A DNA stretch of 64,000 nt from Parus major (taxonomy: Eukaryota > Chordata > Aves > Passeriformes > Paridae), in contig NC_031771.1 of the NCBI RefSeq assembly GCF_001522545.3, positions 34,735,272 through 34,799,271 on the forward strand, given 5' to 3'. A program made the position numbers and the translations under genes. The notes under the pieces were generated by a model that did not search any database, was not told where the DNA came from, and worked only from the letters and a program-made list of their open reading frames with translations. Below, piece by piece: positions 11,134-25,279 of this stretch. How positions within the stretch are numbered: the first letter of the stretch is position 1; each line of letters opens with the position of its first letter.

Positions 11134-11598
11134 TGGAGTCCAGAGGAGGGGCATGAAGATGAGGACTGGAGCACATCTCCAATGCAAACAGGATGAGAGA
11201 GTTGGGCCTGTTCACCTTGGAGAAGAGAAAGTGCCAGAGAGACCTTATAGCAGCCCTCCAGTAGCTGAAGGGGTCCAAATAGAGAGCTGGAGTGGAACTT
11301 TAGACGAGGGTGGGCAGGGATAGGACAAGAGGAAATACCTTTAAAATGGAGGAGAGTAGGTTTAGAATAGATATTAGACAGAAATTCTTTACTGTAGGGC
11401 TGAGAAGCACTGGAACAGATTGCCTGGAGCAATTATTCATGCCCTAGTCTTGGAAGTGTTCAGGGCTGGGTTAGATGGGGCTTTGAGCAACGTGGTCCAG
11501 TGGATGGCATTCCTAGGAATGTCTGATCTAGCTGGAAATAGCTGATATTTAAGGTCCCTTCTAACCCATAACCCATTCTATGGTTCTGTGATTCCATG
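11134..11598 (+). mobile_element. CR1 LINE, 3' end (about 465 bp)
   Basis: The sequence follows the remembered CR1 3' region in order: TCCAGAGGAGGGGCATGAAG at 11138, a GAGAGTTGGGCCTGTTCACC-like segment near 11198, GAGAAGAGAAAGTGCC, GACCTTATAGCAGCCCTCCA near 11242, ATAGGACAAGAGGAAATACC near 11321, GAAATTCTTTACTGTAGGGC near 11382, and CACTGGAACAGATTGCCTGG near 11408. It finishes with AAGGTCCCTTCTAACCC and tail units ATTCTATG, TTCTGTG and ATTCCATG. It is truncated at its 5' side and lies in sense orientation. The short frames over it (10967-11323 and the reverse-strand frame 11115-11432) are CR1 3'-region translations, not genes. Substitutions throughout indicate a long-inactive copy. Confidence 0.95.
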
Positions 11599-14500
11599 AA
11601 AATGAGCAACAAGATCTCATTGTTTTCCCAACTGGTGAAGGATGCACCTGCTCATAAAAGATGAAAATCCAGAAAAGGTAATGGAGATGATGATTAGGAT
11701 TAGTTACCAGTAACTATATAAAGTAAAAAAGAAGACATATTAGATCTTCCCTAATGGCTTTTGCTTTCTCAGCTACTTTGGTTATTTTCCAGCTACTTTA
11801 CGATGCAGTGAGGCCAATAAAGCCCTAGCAGAGTTGTACATATACCAAGTCTTGACACTTTAGCATATATTGCTCTTTGAAATAGGAGATACTGGCAAAA
11901 GCACTTTTTTACAAATATAGTAAAAATCAGTAAGAGAGTTTTAGTGGCAGAGCTCTGGCAGTAAAATTAAATCAACTAAACACTTTAATGCCAACAAGTT
12001 TAGGTGCAGAGAATCCACCAGAAAAAATATATAGACAAGAAGTTAGGGTTTGGGGAAGATGCAAGAGAATCAGGAAAGTAGGATAGATTGTTGAAAATAG
12101 TATTTTTGCAAATTTTGCAAATTTTGCCATTTTTTGCAAATGGTCTTACAAATGTGGGTTTATTCTTTTGTTTTGGTTTGTTTTTTTATTCACAGTAGCT
12201 CTTTCTTCTTCAAATGGTATGTAGCACTGGAACTGATAGAAGAACTATATATTTAAAGACCAGAACATAAAAAAGTGTCTACCATATGTGAAGTGATAAA
12301 GTAAACTTCACTTTAGAAGCTAAATGACCTGAGGAATTAGCTTTTGAGCAGAACAGGAAACTTCTTTTGTGCTGTGAATACAATAAAGGTTGGGAGCAAG
12401 AAGTTGGGAGGTTATAGGTATAGCAGTCTTTTCTGCATGTCTGTTCTGTATAAGTCTACCTTCTGAGTTGACATTGTTCATCCCATTTAAAATTCTTACC
12501 TGAAAAAAGTGCTACTAGTTAATGCTAAGCAGTCAATCACTTTTCATCAATATCAGCATTTTCACTTAAAAAAATCTTGAAATCAAAACAAATGTAAACT
12601 GCGTGACCCTTAGTAATAAAATAAGGTCCTCTGTAATTTCTCCCGTGAATTAAATATGTCCTAATTTTTTAATGTGAAGTAATTTTGTCTGGGACCCGCT
12701 CAACATGAATCTCATGAATTTGCATGGGCAGCCACCATGCTTAAAACCAGAAACAGGGAAAGGAGGTTGAGGGACTGTCAGAAAGACAGACATATGGCCC
12801 TGGAAAAAAACCGAGTGATGAAAGAAGGTTGTGAAACAAGTCTGAGATGGTATGTGAAGAGTACATGCATCCTGTATGCTTCAGCTGTTCCAGGTCTAAA
12901 GAGTGCTGAAAGGCATGTTACAGGTCAGAGTTACATCATTGTGTAAGGTGGATATTAGCTGATGCAACTTGGCAACTCTTGACCTTTCAGATTCTTTTTC
13001 AGTCCTTCTGTCCGTGTGAGATAGGGCTGTTGCTCACTGATCTCAGTAATAAGGATAGGGCAGGCAATCAGGATTTGTAGGTTGAAAACTCATTTGTTTT
13101 CCTTTCAAAAAGCTGCTTTTATCTCTCCCAATCCAGAAAACCTGTACACAGCATTCGTTATAGTGGTCTTGTCTTTCATATCTCTCCAGGAACAGCAAAC
13201 AAGATAACATGAGAACATCAGACCACTTGCCGCCTGGAAAAAAATGAATCTTTGTAGAAGAAATTTGCAGAAAATTCTCTTTATAGAGCCACTCCATACA
13301 AAACATGTCATATGAATTGAACAAGAGTTCCCTGCAGGTAAGATAGCTCTGGATAATTGAGATCTGACACATACTGCATATCTCTAAAAATAATTTAATC
13401 ACAGTCTGATCAAAGTTTCATAAATCAGATAGTGCTTTACAATTGCTTAAGGCTTATGACAGTTAATTATAATTTTGATTATACCTCCATGCTTTAGGCT
13501 TCTTTATATGTCAGAAGGATTGCTCCTCTTATTAGAAAGAAGTATACTGTAGTTCACTTTTATTTTGCTTTGATGAATTGCCCCTAGAGGACAGGTACCT
13601 GGTGCCTACTCGTTTGGGGGCATATGTTCAGTAATGACATTCTGTGAGTAATTATTTTTTTTTTTTTTTAATTTTAACTGTGCCACATCATTTATAGACT
13701 GATTATGTGTGCTTAGTCAAAATATACACAAATAAGACAGCTGTGCTCTACTTTTGTTTTACCAAACCTAGCAAGTATTTTATTTGCAATAAAGAAACTG
13801 AAGGGCCATCAAAGTTGTATATGACCATCTGCTTCTGGAATTATTTTCATATAAGGGATTTAAGTCTTGGTGAGGTTCTTCTGTGCAGGAAATGGAAAAT
13901 ATTTTTCTGCCTTGTTTTTTTTTTTTCTTTCCTCTTTTAAATATGTTGCTGAGTATTAAACGTATTGTTAACAAGACATGGCTCAGTCCCTTCTATCCTC
14001 ATCTCAATTTGTGAGCACTGCTCTTGTCTATGACAAAGGCATACTAACAAGTTGAAAGTTTTGCATGAGAAATAAGTTGTTCCACTAGTGCTTAGAAAAG
14101 TGCTGACTTCCCAGTTTCATAAAAAGCTCACTGCTGAATATGATACCTAACATGTGATAACAATAACAAAACATAATGTTGTTAGAGGCTGGTAAATGAG
14201 AGATCAGGTGTTCGTAAAAGACAGTGGAGCCAACTGTGTTATCTGCTATACAGAAATATTAGTGCTGTGATACCAGCTCCAGCTTGTTAGACTAGCAGGA
14301 AAATTCATTAAAGTTCCATATATTACAACATTGAAAACAGTCTTATGGGGGATAGTAAAATGGGAGTTACCACAGGGCTGTTGATTTTATTGTGAACAAC
14401 AAGGTATTAGGTGAAGGTTCACTACAGAGACTTAGATTCTTAAAGAGGCAATTAGGTTACTAACTCCAAATTAAGAATCACTGGCATGCAAAAAATCCCC

Positions 14501-15559
14501 TTTCAGCTGCTACATTTCCTTTGTGATGTCCAAAGTCCCTCAAGAATGAATTTTCTGCCAGAACATGTATAAAGCTGCCTAAATCTTTAATTACCTGGCT
14601 TTTGCTGTATCCTTAGTCTGCAGGGGACGTAAAAATAAGGCATTTTCTCATTTTATCTCTTTTGGACTGCCTGAGTCAGGAGTGTGATAAGAGTACACTG
14701 TATATGCACTTGTGATTTCATGTCTTAGAAGTCAATGACTAAGAAATAGAAAAAGAGCTGGGAAATCCTGTGAGGGAAAAGGAAGAATTGGATGAGGACA
14801 GATATGCTTCTCTTCAAAGGCCATAATTAGATGAGTTGTCTGCACCACAAGAGAGCCAAACCCCTGCTTTGAAGAAAAGGCTTGAGCTTTGTTGTACCAC
14901 CTTCTAGAATACCCTAAAATCAATCAAATGTGTATCCTACCTAAAACGTCTTTCAACATTTTTATCAATGTTGCTTTATATTGTATAAAGTACATAAATT
15001 TTTTTTTGCTGGGCTTTGAAAAACTATTATAATTCATTAGCCAGAGGAGTGAGACAGTGCTGCAAAACAAGCTAATTAGGTGTTAGCTGAGGTATTGAAT
15101 GAGTTATTATAAATTCAAGTCCTTTTTTCAGTGACTGCAGAAAATAAACAGTAACAGCTTCAACAGAAAGGACTCAGTATGACACTGCTATTATGGTATG
15201 ACATACCCAAGGATGATCAGGCCTTTGGAAGGGGAAAGAAAAGACTTTGTCCTGCCTCTGTGAATGATCCTCTGTTCCAAAAAAAAAGTGAGTATTTCAC
15301 ATAATTTTGCAAGTATTCTTGTTGGTCAAGACATTTTACATTTTGTGTTATTGTTGCAACCCTTTTTGACATCTCAGGTTTGGGATTGTTCTGGGCATTC
15401 TAATCCAACCAGATGTAAGGACCTGCTTGTCTCTCCAGCTGCTCTATTTTAGCTCATAGGAAACCCACTTGTGAATCTCACTGTTGCAGTGTTTCTAAAA
15501 CTCCTAATTATTGGCTTAGATTACTTTCATTTTAATAAAATGACAGCTTATGCTGTATA
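11599..15559. other. A+T-rich non-coding DNA
   Basis: No gene or known element is recognised. Minor structures are a TTTTGCAAA tandem patch at about 12102-12141, a TG/T-rich 27-mer at 12157-12183 that nearly recurs at 48509-48535, and a 15-base T tract at 13655-13669. The frame pair at 13043-13402 on the reverse strand shows no domain or exon boundary. Confidence 0.5.
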
Positions 15560-17420
15560 GGAGTTTTCTTTGTCAGTAAATCCAATTACAGTAAGACTAA
15601 TTGTCCCCAGGGCTTAGCCTCTATATATCCTGCACTCTGGACTGACAACTTTCCTACCATCTGTAGCAATATGTTCTATCAGAGTATCTTTTTTTCTGCA
15701 CAGCCATAAAACTCAGTTTCTCTTCTCAGCCCTCTGATGACAGTCCTTTTATAATTAGATATAATGTCTCTGTAATTTTGTCCACAATCTGATGCAGGTC
15801 TTTTATCCATGAGTTTATGTCTGTGTACATCTTCTTGCTGTGTGTCTAATGAGTGCTCACAGTAGGACTAAATTCATCCTTTAGTTTTGGAACCAGGTCC
15901 AAGTTCTATCTGATATGCTTTTCTACAATTAAATACTTTTGTTCTAGAGTACCCTTATTAGTTATCAGGCCTCTTCCTTAGATGACGCTTTTTCCTGGCC
16001 TGCTTTCTCTATTACATACTGTGAGCAATGGAAGTGCATGGAATAGTAGGAAACTGGGTTCAAACATACATTGAATGACTGAAATGTATTTTCCTAGCTT
16101 GTCTTTGTTTCCAAACAGACTCTATAACTCCTCAAGCAACCTTTTTGAAGTCTTTACATTTTATTTTCTGTAGTCTGAAAGCCATTTCCTTCTCAAGAAC
16201 TCCTAAAAGCTTTCAGTTCCCAAATTGATGCTCTACTACACCTTTTTGTACTTTTACCACATTAAATTTTCTACAGTTTCTCTGACCATGACAAGATAAG
16301 CACATGGCTCAACCTGAAGGTTACTCTTTTCTCTTTCAAAAGTAGATAAAAATTTGTTTATTGAATTAACATACATTTCACTGTGGCATCATAATTTCTG
16401 TCCATCTATACAGAAAATAGTGGCATAACCTTCCCACTTAGCAGTCATTAGGGTAGCTTTCCTTTGGATGCCTCAAAACACCTGAAAGAGAGAGGGGAAA
16501 GAAAGAACTAGAATGACAGGGAACATCTTGGGAAATTCATATCTTTATCTTCCTTCATCTGGCATTTTACTGTTATCCTTAAAGCAAAGCTATATCTTAG
16601 CTATTGCATATAAATACCACAAACACTCCATAAATCTTCATCATTTCAGGTACTCTTAAAATTCAGTCATGACACACTAATATATAGCTTCATATAATCT
16701 ACCCAACATACATGAAAGCTTTTTCACATTCTTCAATACATCTTTGTCACCATAAAATAATTCTTCACTGTTTCCCACTCTCTGACAACCTTCAACCATT
16801 CTTCTCATAATTTCAGTACTGAATAAACACCATTATATAAAAAAACCCCGACTGATGAATATCAGAAATTTCTTACGGATCATACACAAATAATTTATGG
16901 GTTTTAAGCCTCTAGCTTTCATCATGTGCTTTTTGTGTTCCTTCTAAGGTGCATTCCTTCTTTCTTGGTCTCTTCCTGAAGCAGATAGAAGCTCTATTTG
17001 TACTTTAGTACTATATATTTAAGAAAAAAAAAATAAAAAAGAAAAGATTAGTCATCATATTTCCAGTCTTTATAAAATGAGCAGAAAAATATCCAAAGAT
17101 AATTTCCAAGTATTGCTGATTCTCTGCTGTTATCTTTGCTGATTATCTCAATAGCTCAGTTTCTAACTATCACAGTAGGTAGTTTCAACTCTTTATTTGT
17201 TCAGGTATATTATTACTGACTTGCCACTTTCTCCTTTATTCTCTGTTTTTTTTGTTGGTTTTTTTTTTTTTACTTCAGCCACTGGATCTTCCTGCTGATG
17301 TCTTTTTGATGGCTGATTTATTTATTTCTCACAACATTCTCTAATACTGCTTTATAATGTAATGACTGCACCCTCGGGTGAATCTTGCTAAATTATTACT
17401 TCTTAGCAGTCATCCTTTCA
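15560..17420. other. Pyrimidine-skewed, ORF-poor stretch
   Basis: For almost 2 kb the + strand is persistently rich in T and C (long strings such as TTTCTCTTCTCAGCCCTCTG near 15717), so the complementary strand is A/G-rich. No open frame longer than about 60 codons occurs on either strand. Such skew can reflect transcription-associated mutation, or an old A-rich retroelement lying in antisense orientation. No family signature is left that I can name. Confidence 0.4.
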
Positions 17421-18479
17421 GGTAATATATTAACAGTTTAACAGCCTAAGTACTTCACAACACAGAAAATATCCTTCTGTTATTTTGCTTAGTACAGAAA
17501 TATTTTAAAAAAATAAACCTGAAATATTTGTGTAACAGCTTTCCTGCTATAGGAGCTTTTCATGTTGTGCATCTTCAAAACAGAACCAGATAATTATTAA
17601 ACTTTAATGTGCTTGCTTTTGCACCATCACTTTTTCTTTTCATAAGTTATAAAAAATTTCTTCTTGCCTTTTTTTGTTCTGTGAGTTATCACAGTCTGTG
17701 TCTGACACTTTTAATGATAGGACTCATTGTAAAATGACCAAGTTACAATAACATGGAGCAGCTGTGAGTGCATCTGTTGAAAAAGGTGACTCACAGCCAG
17801 ATATTTACAGAAGAGAGTGTTGGTCAATAAATGTATTTTTTATCTCAAAACTATGTGGGATGCCATTAAAATTTCTTCTCAGTTGACACAGTCAAGAATG
17901 AGATAGCAAGATCAGATATTTTCAGAGCTAGATTTTAAAACATTTTTTCTTTGGCCACAGTAGATTAAATTTGAAAGTTTACAAACATTAGAAAAGGCAA
18001 TGGAAAAAAGGAAGTTTTTCCTTTTTCCTAGGGTTTTTTCCCCTAGTTTTTTTTTTTTCCTAGAGTTGTGATAATGTTTATTGCAAAACTACAAATATTA
18101 TCTGGATGTTTGTATTCTGTGAAAATTGTGGGAGAGTTAGTATTTAAAATCCATGTCACAATCCTCTTTTTAAAGTGTACATTTTAAGAAGAAATGCTGT
18201 TATTTCTGGGACACAGTGTGTTTCAGAATGATCTGTGATTGTTTTAAGGGGAAAAAAAATAGATTTTGTAAATACAGGAATCTACTGTTAGAACCCTCTT
18301 ATAAGATACTGTCTTCCATATGTAGTCTTTCAGCTATCGAAATATTGAAGCAATTCTTCCTCCTCCACTTGTTGAAAACTAGCTATAATCCACATCCAGA
18401 AGAATATCCAAATCATAACCTAAAGATTCCACCTTAGTTGAACCGTAATGAATTTTCATTTCAATTATTGTACTGTTGG
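17421..18479. other. A+T-rich non-coding DNA
   Basis: The notable feature is a CCTAG-punctuated poly-T cluster at about 18010-18065 (TTTTTCCTAG-type repeats). No coding or regulatory architecture is recognised. Confidence 0.5.
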
Positions 18480-19320
18480 TGGGTGAGTCTCTAAATGAGC
18501 CTTAGCACCAGGTTAATAGTTAATTAGGTGAATTGATTGTTCCACAAAAGAAACAGCATTTCTTGAAGGAAAATTATGATAAATGTATAGGTAAATGTAG
18601 ACAATTTGAACAAATTGTAATTATCTACTGCTATGTACCTCTGTGTATAAGGGAATGATTATTTTTAATGACTTTTCTACTTTTCAGTGATTATTTAGAT
18701 CTTATTTAGTCATGTTTCCTCATAGCATACTGCAAATTATATCTTTCCACAATGATGGCATTATAATTAAGAAAAGAAGTCACATTCATATTATCCTTTG
18801 TATATTTTGACAAAGCACAATTAAAAAATTTTCTGTGGGGAACAATAAAATAAATGAAAGAAAATGCCCTAGCAAATATTTCCCTTTTGGTATCCCCTGT
18901 TAATATTTTTATGAGTCTCTTAAGCTTATCTAAGAGATTTTTAATGCAGCAGGGTATGTTATTAGGTTTGTATTTTTTTCCACACTATCATACATTTCAG
19001 TCTTTATCACAGTGGGAACAATAAAATAACAGACCGCAATGCATTAGCATCATAAAGAAAATGTAATAAATGGCTTTATAACTGTAGTAAAAGTTGCATG
19101 AGCACCAGCAGCTGTAACAGAGATGTTGCTACAGCAGCATTTTATGACCTAATAGCACTCAGTGGGCTGATAATATTATGTGTGTGTGTGTAATGCCAGC
19201 AGTTTCCCAGGCCGAGATTTCAATTCAGATAAATAATTGAAAGCACTTTTAGACTTTTCCATAAAATGTTTAATAAGAGATCAAATCCTCCCTCCCTGTA
19301 GTGGAAAATTAAATAGTTTT
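18480..19320. promoter_or_regulatory. Conserved-looking non-coding block(s), candidate enhancer
   Basis: Two sub-blocks stand out: about 18480-18560 (GGTTAATAGTTAATTAGGTG with TAATTA homeodomain cores) and about 19010-19310. The second contains GACCGCAATGCATTAGCATC, CAGCAGCTGTAACAG and CAGTTTCCCAGGCCGAG, with retained CpGs and a short GT run near 19180. It lacks the poly-T runs that characterise the flanks. The assignment rests on texture and motif content. Confidence 0.3.
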
Positions 19321-22300
19321 TACAGGGATGTTTTATGATGAAACTCTATTATTAGGAATAGAGGGTATTTGTTTTGTTCTTTTTTTTTTTTTTTTCTTTA
19401 AATGTGGTTGTTAGAACTAAAATATGTTTGAAGGAACTCTTGTGTTTTGTTGTTATTATTTTTTTTGCTTCATATTACTAGTAGTAGAGAATGATACTTG
19501 TTTTTACACTTGTTTACCATTTCCTGATATTTGGAGACAAGGACCATGATAATATTTACTGAATTACTTTGAATATGATAATAATCATGAAAATGTGTCT
19601 GCATTTCTAGAATGAGAAAAAAAATCCCAGAAGGGCTGCAGAAGAGTCAGTTTTAGGAAAGGGTGGGACTGATAATCATATGGTACAAACATTGAATTCA
19701 CCCAGGGTTGTGTAACAATAAAAGTGATGACTATTTCTCTATTTCCTCAATAGACATTAAATGCAAAATGTGTTCTGGATGAGTGAATGAAAAGATCATT
19801 CAACAGACAGTCTGCAAGATCATGTTACCATTTAAAACACACAAAATACATAATATTCTGTGAGGTTTTATTTTTGTTGTTTTTTTGTTTTAAGAGGTTT
19901 TTGGAATTTCTTAATTTTTTTCTGTTTCTTATTGGCATTGCTTGTTTTATAAAAGCTGAAAAGAGGAGTGTGTAGTATGTATATTAGATTAACTACTGTA
20001 TTGAATACTTCTGTTTGGCAGAATAACCTGCTCTTTCTCTCTCACTGTTCTAATTCTTACATAACAGATAATACAAGATTACTTGTTTGTCAAAGTGCTT
20101 CTTCTTGGACTTTCTTGCTTCCTTTCCATGATCTTAAATAATCTTTCAAAATGACAAAACTGAGGCAATTTTGTGGATATTCTGAGGTCTCCTCATTTCT
20201 CACTTGGAAACTTTTTCTTTTGTATTTTACAAAAGTTAAAAGTGAGTGGTAAAACATAAATTCTCCAAATATTATTACTTTTCCTTGTGTTCTATCTTCG
20301 TCAAAAGAAAAAAAATCTTATAACAACATATAATAATGAATTTTATAAGAATAAAATTAAGTAACTTTAAAACAACTTTGTATTTGGACTCTGGGAAGGC
20401 TGAAAATACTCAGATGAGGATAATGTCTTGTGAAGCAGGAAGCAGAGGGAAAGAAGGACAAGAGAACATTCAGAGGTAAAAGAGAAGGGAGTTGAAACAT
20501 AGGCATGGAATTATTTTTGAAAGTATTGCTTTAATGTATTTCTGAATTTTCATATTATGAATGTTATAATAGATCACCTAGATCCTCTGAAAGGGCTTCT
20601 TTATTATTTTAAATCTAAATGAATTAATACAGTAATAAAAAAGGATGGAAATATAAGTTTTAAAAAATTATCTCTGTGTAATGAAAAATCCACAGAATTA
20701 TTTTTGGAGGGGTCTAATACAGTGTTTGGTAGGGCAAAGTAATTCCCTTGTCTTAATCAAATATAAGTAGGTAGGAGCGGATATCATCACAGGCAAGTCA
20801 GCTGAAAATTTCTTTAGTGAGGTATTCAACCTTCAAACTGAGACAAAATTTAAGCTACATATTTACCTTTTACTGTTTTCTCTTTTCAAAACTGTGAATA
20901 TAATTTGGTGAGAAAAAAATGGATGCTCTGGCAACTTGGTATTGTCTTTAATAGCAACATTAAATGAAGAGTCAAGCTGTGATTTAGTTGAGTTACTTTT
21001 AATAGAAAAGCATCTTCAGTTGCTGACAGGCTCTATGAACCACACTTGATGAGAAGAAAGAGCCTTATTTATTTAGAGTTAAATTTTGCTTCTCTTGCAA
21101 GTTTATTTCAGCTACATCTCTGCAACAGTACAAACTACAACTTGTTTAGGACTACCTAAGGATCAGAGATATCTCTACACTTCAAAGACCTTCCAGCATT
21201 TAACTATGTCCAAGATCAACTGTTACTTACACTAAATGGAAACTAAGACAAATGACCAGCTTGCTCTGACCCTGTCACACACTACTGAGACAAAAAAAAA
21301 ACCTCTGCTGCTTTTTAAAATAATCTATATGCTACTTTATAGGTAAATACAATAAAAAAATATTCACCTTTTATATCAAAAAGTGGGAGGTCTTGCTACA
21401 TAACAGAGGTAATGTAATGGGAAAACTTGGAACACACAGAAGATTTCTAATGATAAGGTAACACAGACCTGTAATTTCTGTTGATTGAACTGTAAAACCT
21501 GAGCACTAAATATTCATATTTCTCCAGCTAATTAAATTGGATGAACATAGGTTTCACAATTGAAACCAGGTATTTGAATTTAATTTTAGAACATTTTAAT
21601 TATAATGGTTGAAAGGATTTACAAAGGACGTGGTAAGAGGTCTGTTTTCCAGATTCGAGCTCTCAAGTTTTGTAATAAAGACTATATCCTCAAAAGAAGT
21701 TTATCTTATTTTAATGGTTACATATGTAAATATTACCAATTGAGTTTACTTACATCATTAAATAAATATTCTTGTGTCTTCTTGGACAGCTAAAATATCA
21801 AACCTAGCTAAAGGCATAAACTAAGAAATACATAATGACCTTCAGAAAACCCCATAATTAGTGTCTTACTCACACCCATTTTTTTCCCCCCACTTCCTGG
21901 CTTATTTTTAGCCTGATCCTGAACACAATATATGAAGACAATTCTGTCAGGCTCTTTCCTTTTTTTATGAAGTTGCTGTTAAGGTTAGATTTTCTTGAAC
22001 TGTACACAACATTTCATATTGTTAACCATTGTTAGCTTTATATAGGTAATTTCCTTGTAAGCATAATCTTAATGAAGTAGAAATTAATGGTCTTCTTTGA
22101 ACTTCCTTTGCAAGCTATCAGATAAGTTATCTTTTTGTCCTTTGAGAACTTCTGTGCCATGAGCATGAATTTGATACTTGGCTTCACCTATTTTCCTTCT
22201 GAAACTTGGTTTCTTTCTTCCTTTTCAGAGCTTGACTGTAAACCAAGGTGTTCCTGCAGCAGCTCACAGCTTGTGGGTTTGGAGACAGAGAAAGTGTTTG

Positions 22301-25279
22301 GGAAGTCTCAGGAGAGAATCTTTTAAAGATAGTTGACTGTACAAGAAAGAATAAGCAGATCCTAAGAAGAGAATAAAGCGTCTGTAGAAAATACTTTACA
22401 TCCCCAGAAAAGTACTTAATACACACGTCTCTCCCTCAGCCTTAATCTCTAGTAACAGAGACAAATGAAACTACAACTATCAACAAGATATGAAGGAATA
22501 CATACACTCATTATTTCACTCAGTTATGCTTCAAACCCTAGTTTTCCTACCAGCTGCAGATTTTGATTTACAGAGACCTTTATGGTTACTATCTTGGTTT
22601 CCTTAGAAACCACCTTAGACTTACTCTCCATGTTTTACAAGAAAAAAGCCAAATCACCTGAGTTTTTTTGGAGCCTGGATGTGGTCTCTGAAGGTACTGG
22701 TGGCAGAGCTGTTTTGATGGACAGCCCTTACCTCAGGTAATTTTTAATAGTTTTTTTCTAGATGGATTTATTTTAATGATGGTTCAAGCATGCTTTGCCA
22801 TGAATCCATCTCTGTAATTGGGAGATTAACCTATCCAGGCTGTTCATAGAGCTGATTAAGTTCAATTTGTTTGACAAAGGCTGGTACATTATATATATTT
22901 GTATTGGTCCATTTGCCCCAGAATAACCAATCTATTTAACAATGAATCTATTTTTGTTTATATCTTGGTGTGTCCTTATATTTTATTTTGGTGCTGTTGA
23001 TTATTTTCATTTAAAAAATGGATATTTGATATGGCAAGTTTCAAGTGTCAAGGCCTACAATGTTTGGCATATTTGTAAAGAATCTGGAAAAAAAGAAAAG
23101 TGACTGTGCCAATGCTGATAAACTGCAACATAAGACTGTAGAACTGCTGGTGTATTCATGATACCGAGACAATAAAATGACAGATGACATTCAGTGTCCA
23201 GAGACAAAACTGAAATCTGTGGAAATGCAAAAATCTGTGGAAATCCCTGTTTTAGGGAAGGGCTGTGCACTCAGGAAAGATATTTTTCAGTTTCATTTTT
23301 CTGTTCTATAACAAGATCAATTTGTTTCTGTGTGATATTTAACAAAGACAAAGGTAGCATTTACAAGGAGTGAGATAGAAAATGTTATTATAGCTGAAAT
23401 ACTGTGCATTTCTTTGCCATTACTGCCCATCTCAGACCTAGAAGCATACTATTTGTGGAATGATAGAGCTAGAAAAGATATGGAGGGAGATGATGGAGGG
23501 GAATGAAAGATGCAGAGAAATTACGCACTGGTGTGAAATGTGTGGTGAAATATTCAGGCATCTTCAGTCTGGAAAATAAATTACTAAATGAGGTATGCTA
23601 GAAATCTATACATCATGAACAATATAGAGAGAATTATTAGAAACAATTGTTGTTTTTTTTTAATTTGAGAAAGAAGGCTACAAATTGAAATTATCAGACA
23701 GCAGAATCAAAGCAACATAAGGAAGTACTCCACACTGAGCACAGATAAGATGCAGTGATAGCCAGCTGCAAAGTGCTGCAACTCTGACATGAGACACTGC
23801 AGATGCTAAATAAATATGTGTTCCAAACACCAGTAAGGCCAAGTCATTTAAGACTCTAAAAACACAAGAAGGCCACATCCACCCTAGGAAATATGGACTG
23901 CTCAAAGCTGGGAGGACATAGAGGAAAGTATCTCTGGATGTGTTCCTGGTTTATATATTTTCTTTAGGTATCTCTATTAGATAGCATCAAAGAAAGGATT
24001 CAGAATGTCCTGAACCTTTCATCTAAACACAATGTCCAAACTGATCATGGCACGCTCAAATTAATGTAATGCTTTTTCGTGTGTGACCTTAAGGCTGTGT
24101 ATTGTTCCTTCCTTCCCTCTTTAAAAAGTAAACAATCTGTGTGAAATTCCATAACACATTTTTTATGAGAATGGGGGAGCTTCAATTTGTTTTGTCTTGT
24201 GTGTTTTTCTTTCTTACAACAAAGATTTTGGTTTTACTCTAAAATTACATTTTTCTCTATGATTACTATTCAGACAGATGCTAGTTTGCTGTCAGGAAAA
24301 ATAAAAGGACACATTAATGTGTCATCTATTTTGTCTAAAACCTGCTAAATTAATTGAGAACTACCATCACTGAAGCAGAAAATAAGGTTAGATTTGAGTA
24401 ATGAATGATGCCTGGCTAATGATACTAACCACCATTAGAGTAAAAGACACACTTTTTTCTCAACATAGGCTGATTGGGGAGGGGGTTGGAGTTGGCAGGA
24501 GGATGCAAGTCTAAGTGAGAAGAATGTGTTATTCACTGCAGAGAGCAAACACTGAAATTTGTAAAAGAAGTTAGAAAGCAAGAGAATCAAAGGAGGTCAG
24601 AGACAGAAAAAAAGAACAAAACTAGGTGAAAACTGACAATTTGACATAAAGCTATGGTGATGTTAAAAAAAAACAACATTATGCCAGCTATGTTTTCTGT
24701 CTCTCAATTTCCATGTGTTTGGGATGTATGTTGACCACAGAATCCTGGTCAAAATCCCACTCTACAGAGTGGGACAATGTCAGAAAGTCACTGCTAAGAA
24801 TCCTTGTTTTTCCTTATCATTCACCAGATGGTGGGAAAATCTTGCATATAGTTCTCACTGAAAGTTTTGGAATAAATATAAAATAACAGGACTGACTTTT
24901 TCAAGTGTCTTGTTTACCTACAGTGTGTGTTTCAGTTGGACAAAATTCCAATGAATCACATTGCTGTGATGAGATACAACCTTTTTCAGCTGTTCTATAT
25001 GGTGTGACTGAGATGACAAAAATGAAATATTCCAGTCTGCTTAACTTCTGTACATCATCCTTTCAATTTTTATACTTCAAAGTCACTCATTTCAATGCTT
25101 TTATGAATCTGAAAGGCTGATGAAAAGATCAACTGCATGTTTGACAAATTAAGTCCCTTTATGACATTATTTTTCTTCTTTTTTTTCCCTGATGAGTCTT
25201 ATATCTTTAAAAGCAGACTTGAATATCCAGAATGAAGCGATCTAGAATCTGGTGTGAAATAAAAGAGTTTCCTTCCTAA
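19321..25279. other. A+T-rich non-coding DNA
   Basis: No gene is recognised over almost 6 kb. Items seen are a 16-base T tract at 19380-19395, an 18-bp imperfect tandem (AAATCTGTGGAAAT units) at 23213-23248, and an acceptor-like TTTCTTCCTTTTCAG ending near 22229. A small balanced patch lies near 24340-24450 (GCCTGGCTAATGATACTAAC). Short frames such as 22135-22426 overlap on both strands and lack a protein signature. Confidence 0.5.

Noticed and set aside
10967..11323. 118-codon frame
   Set aside because: Its second half is the translated 3' region of a CR1 copy; the first half has no signature.
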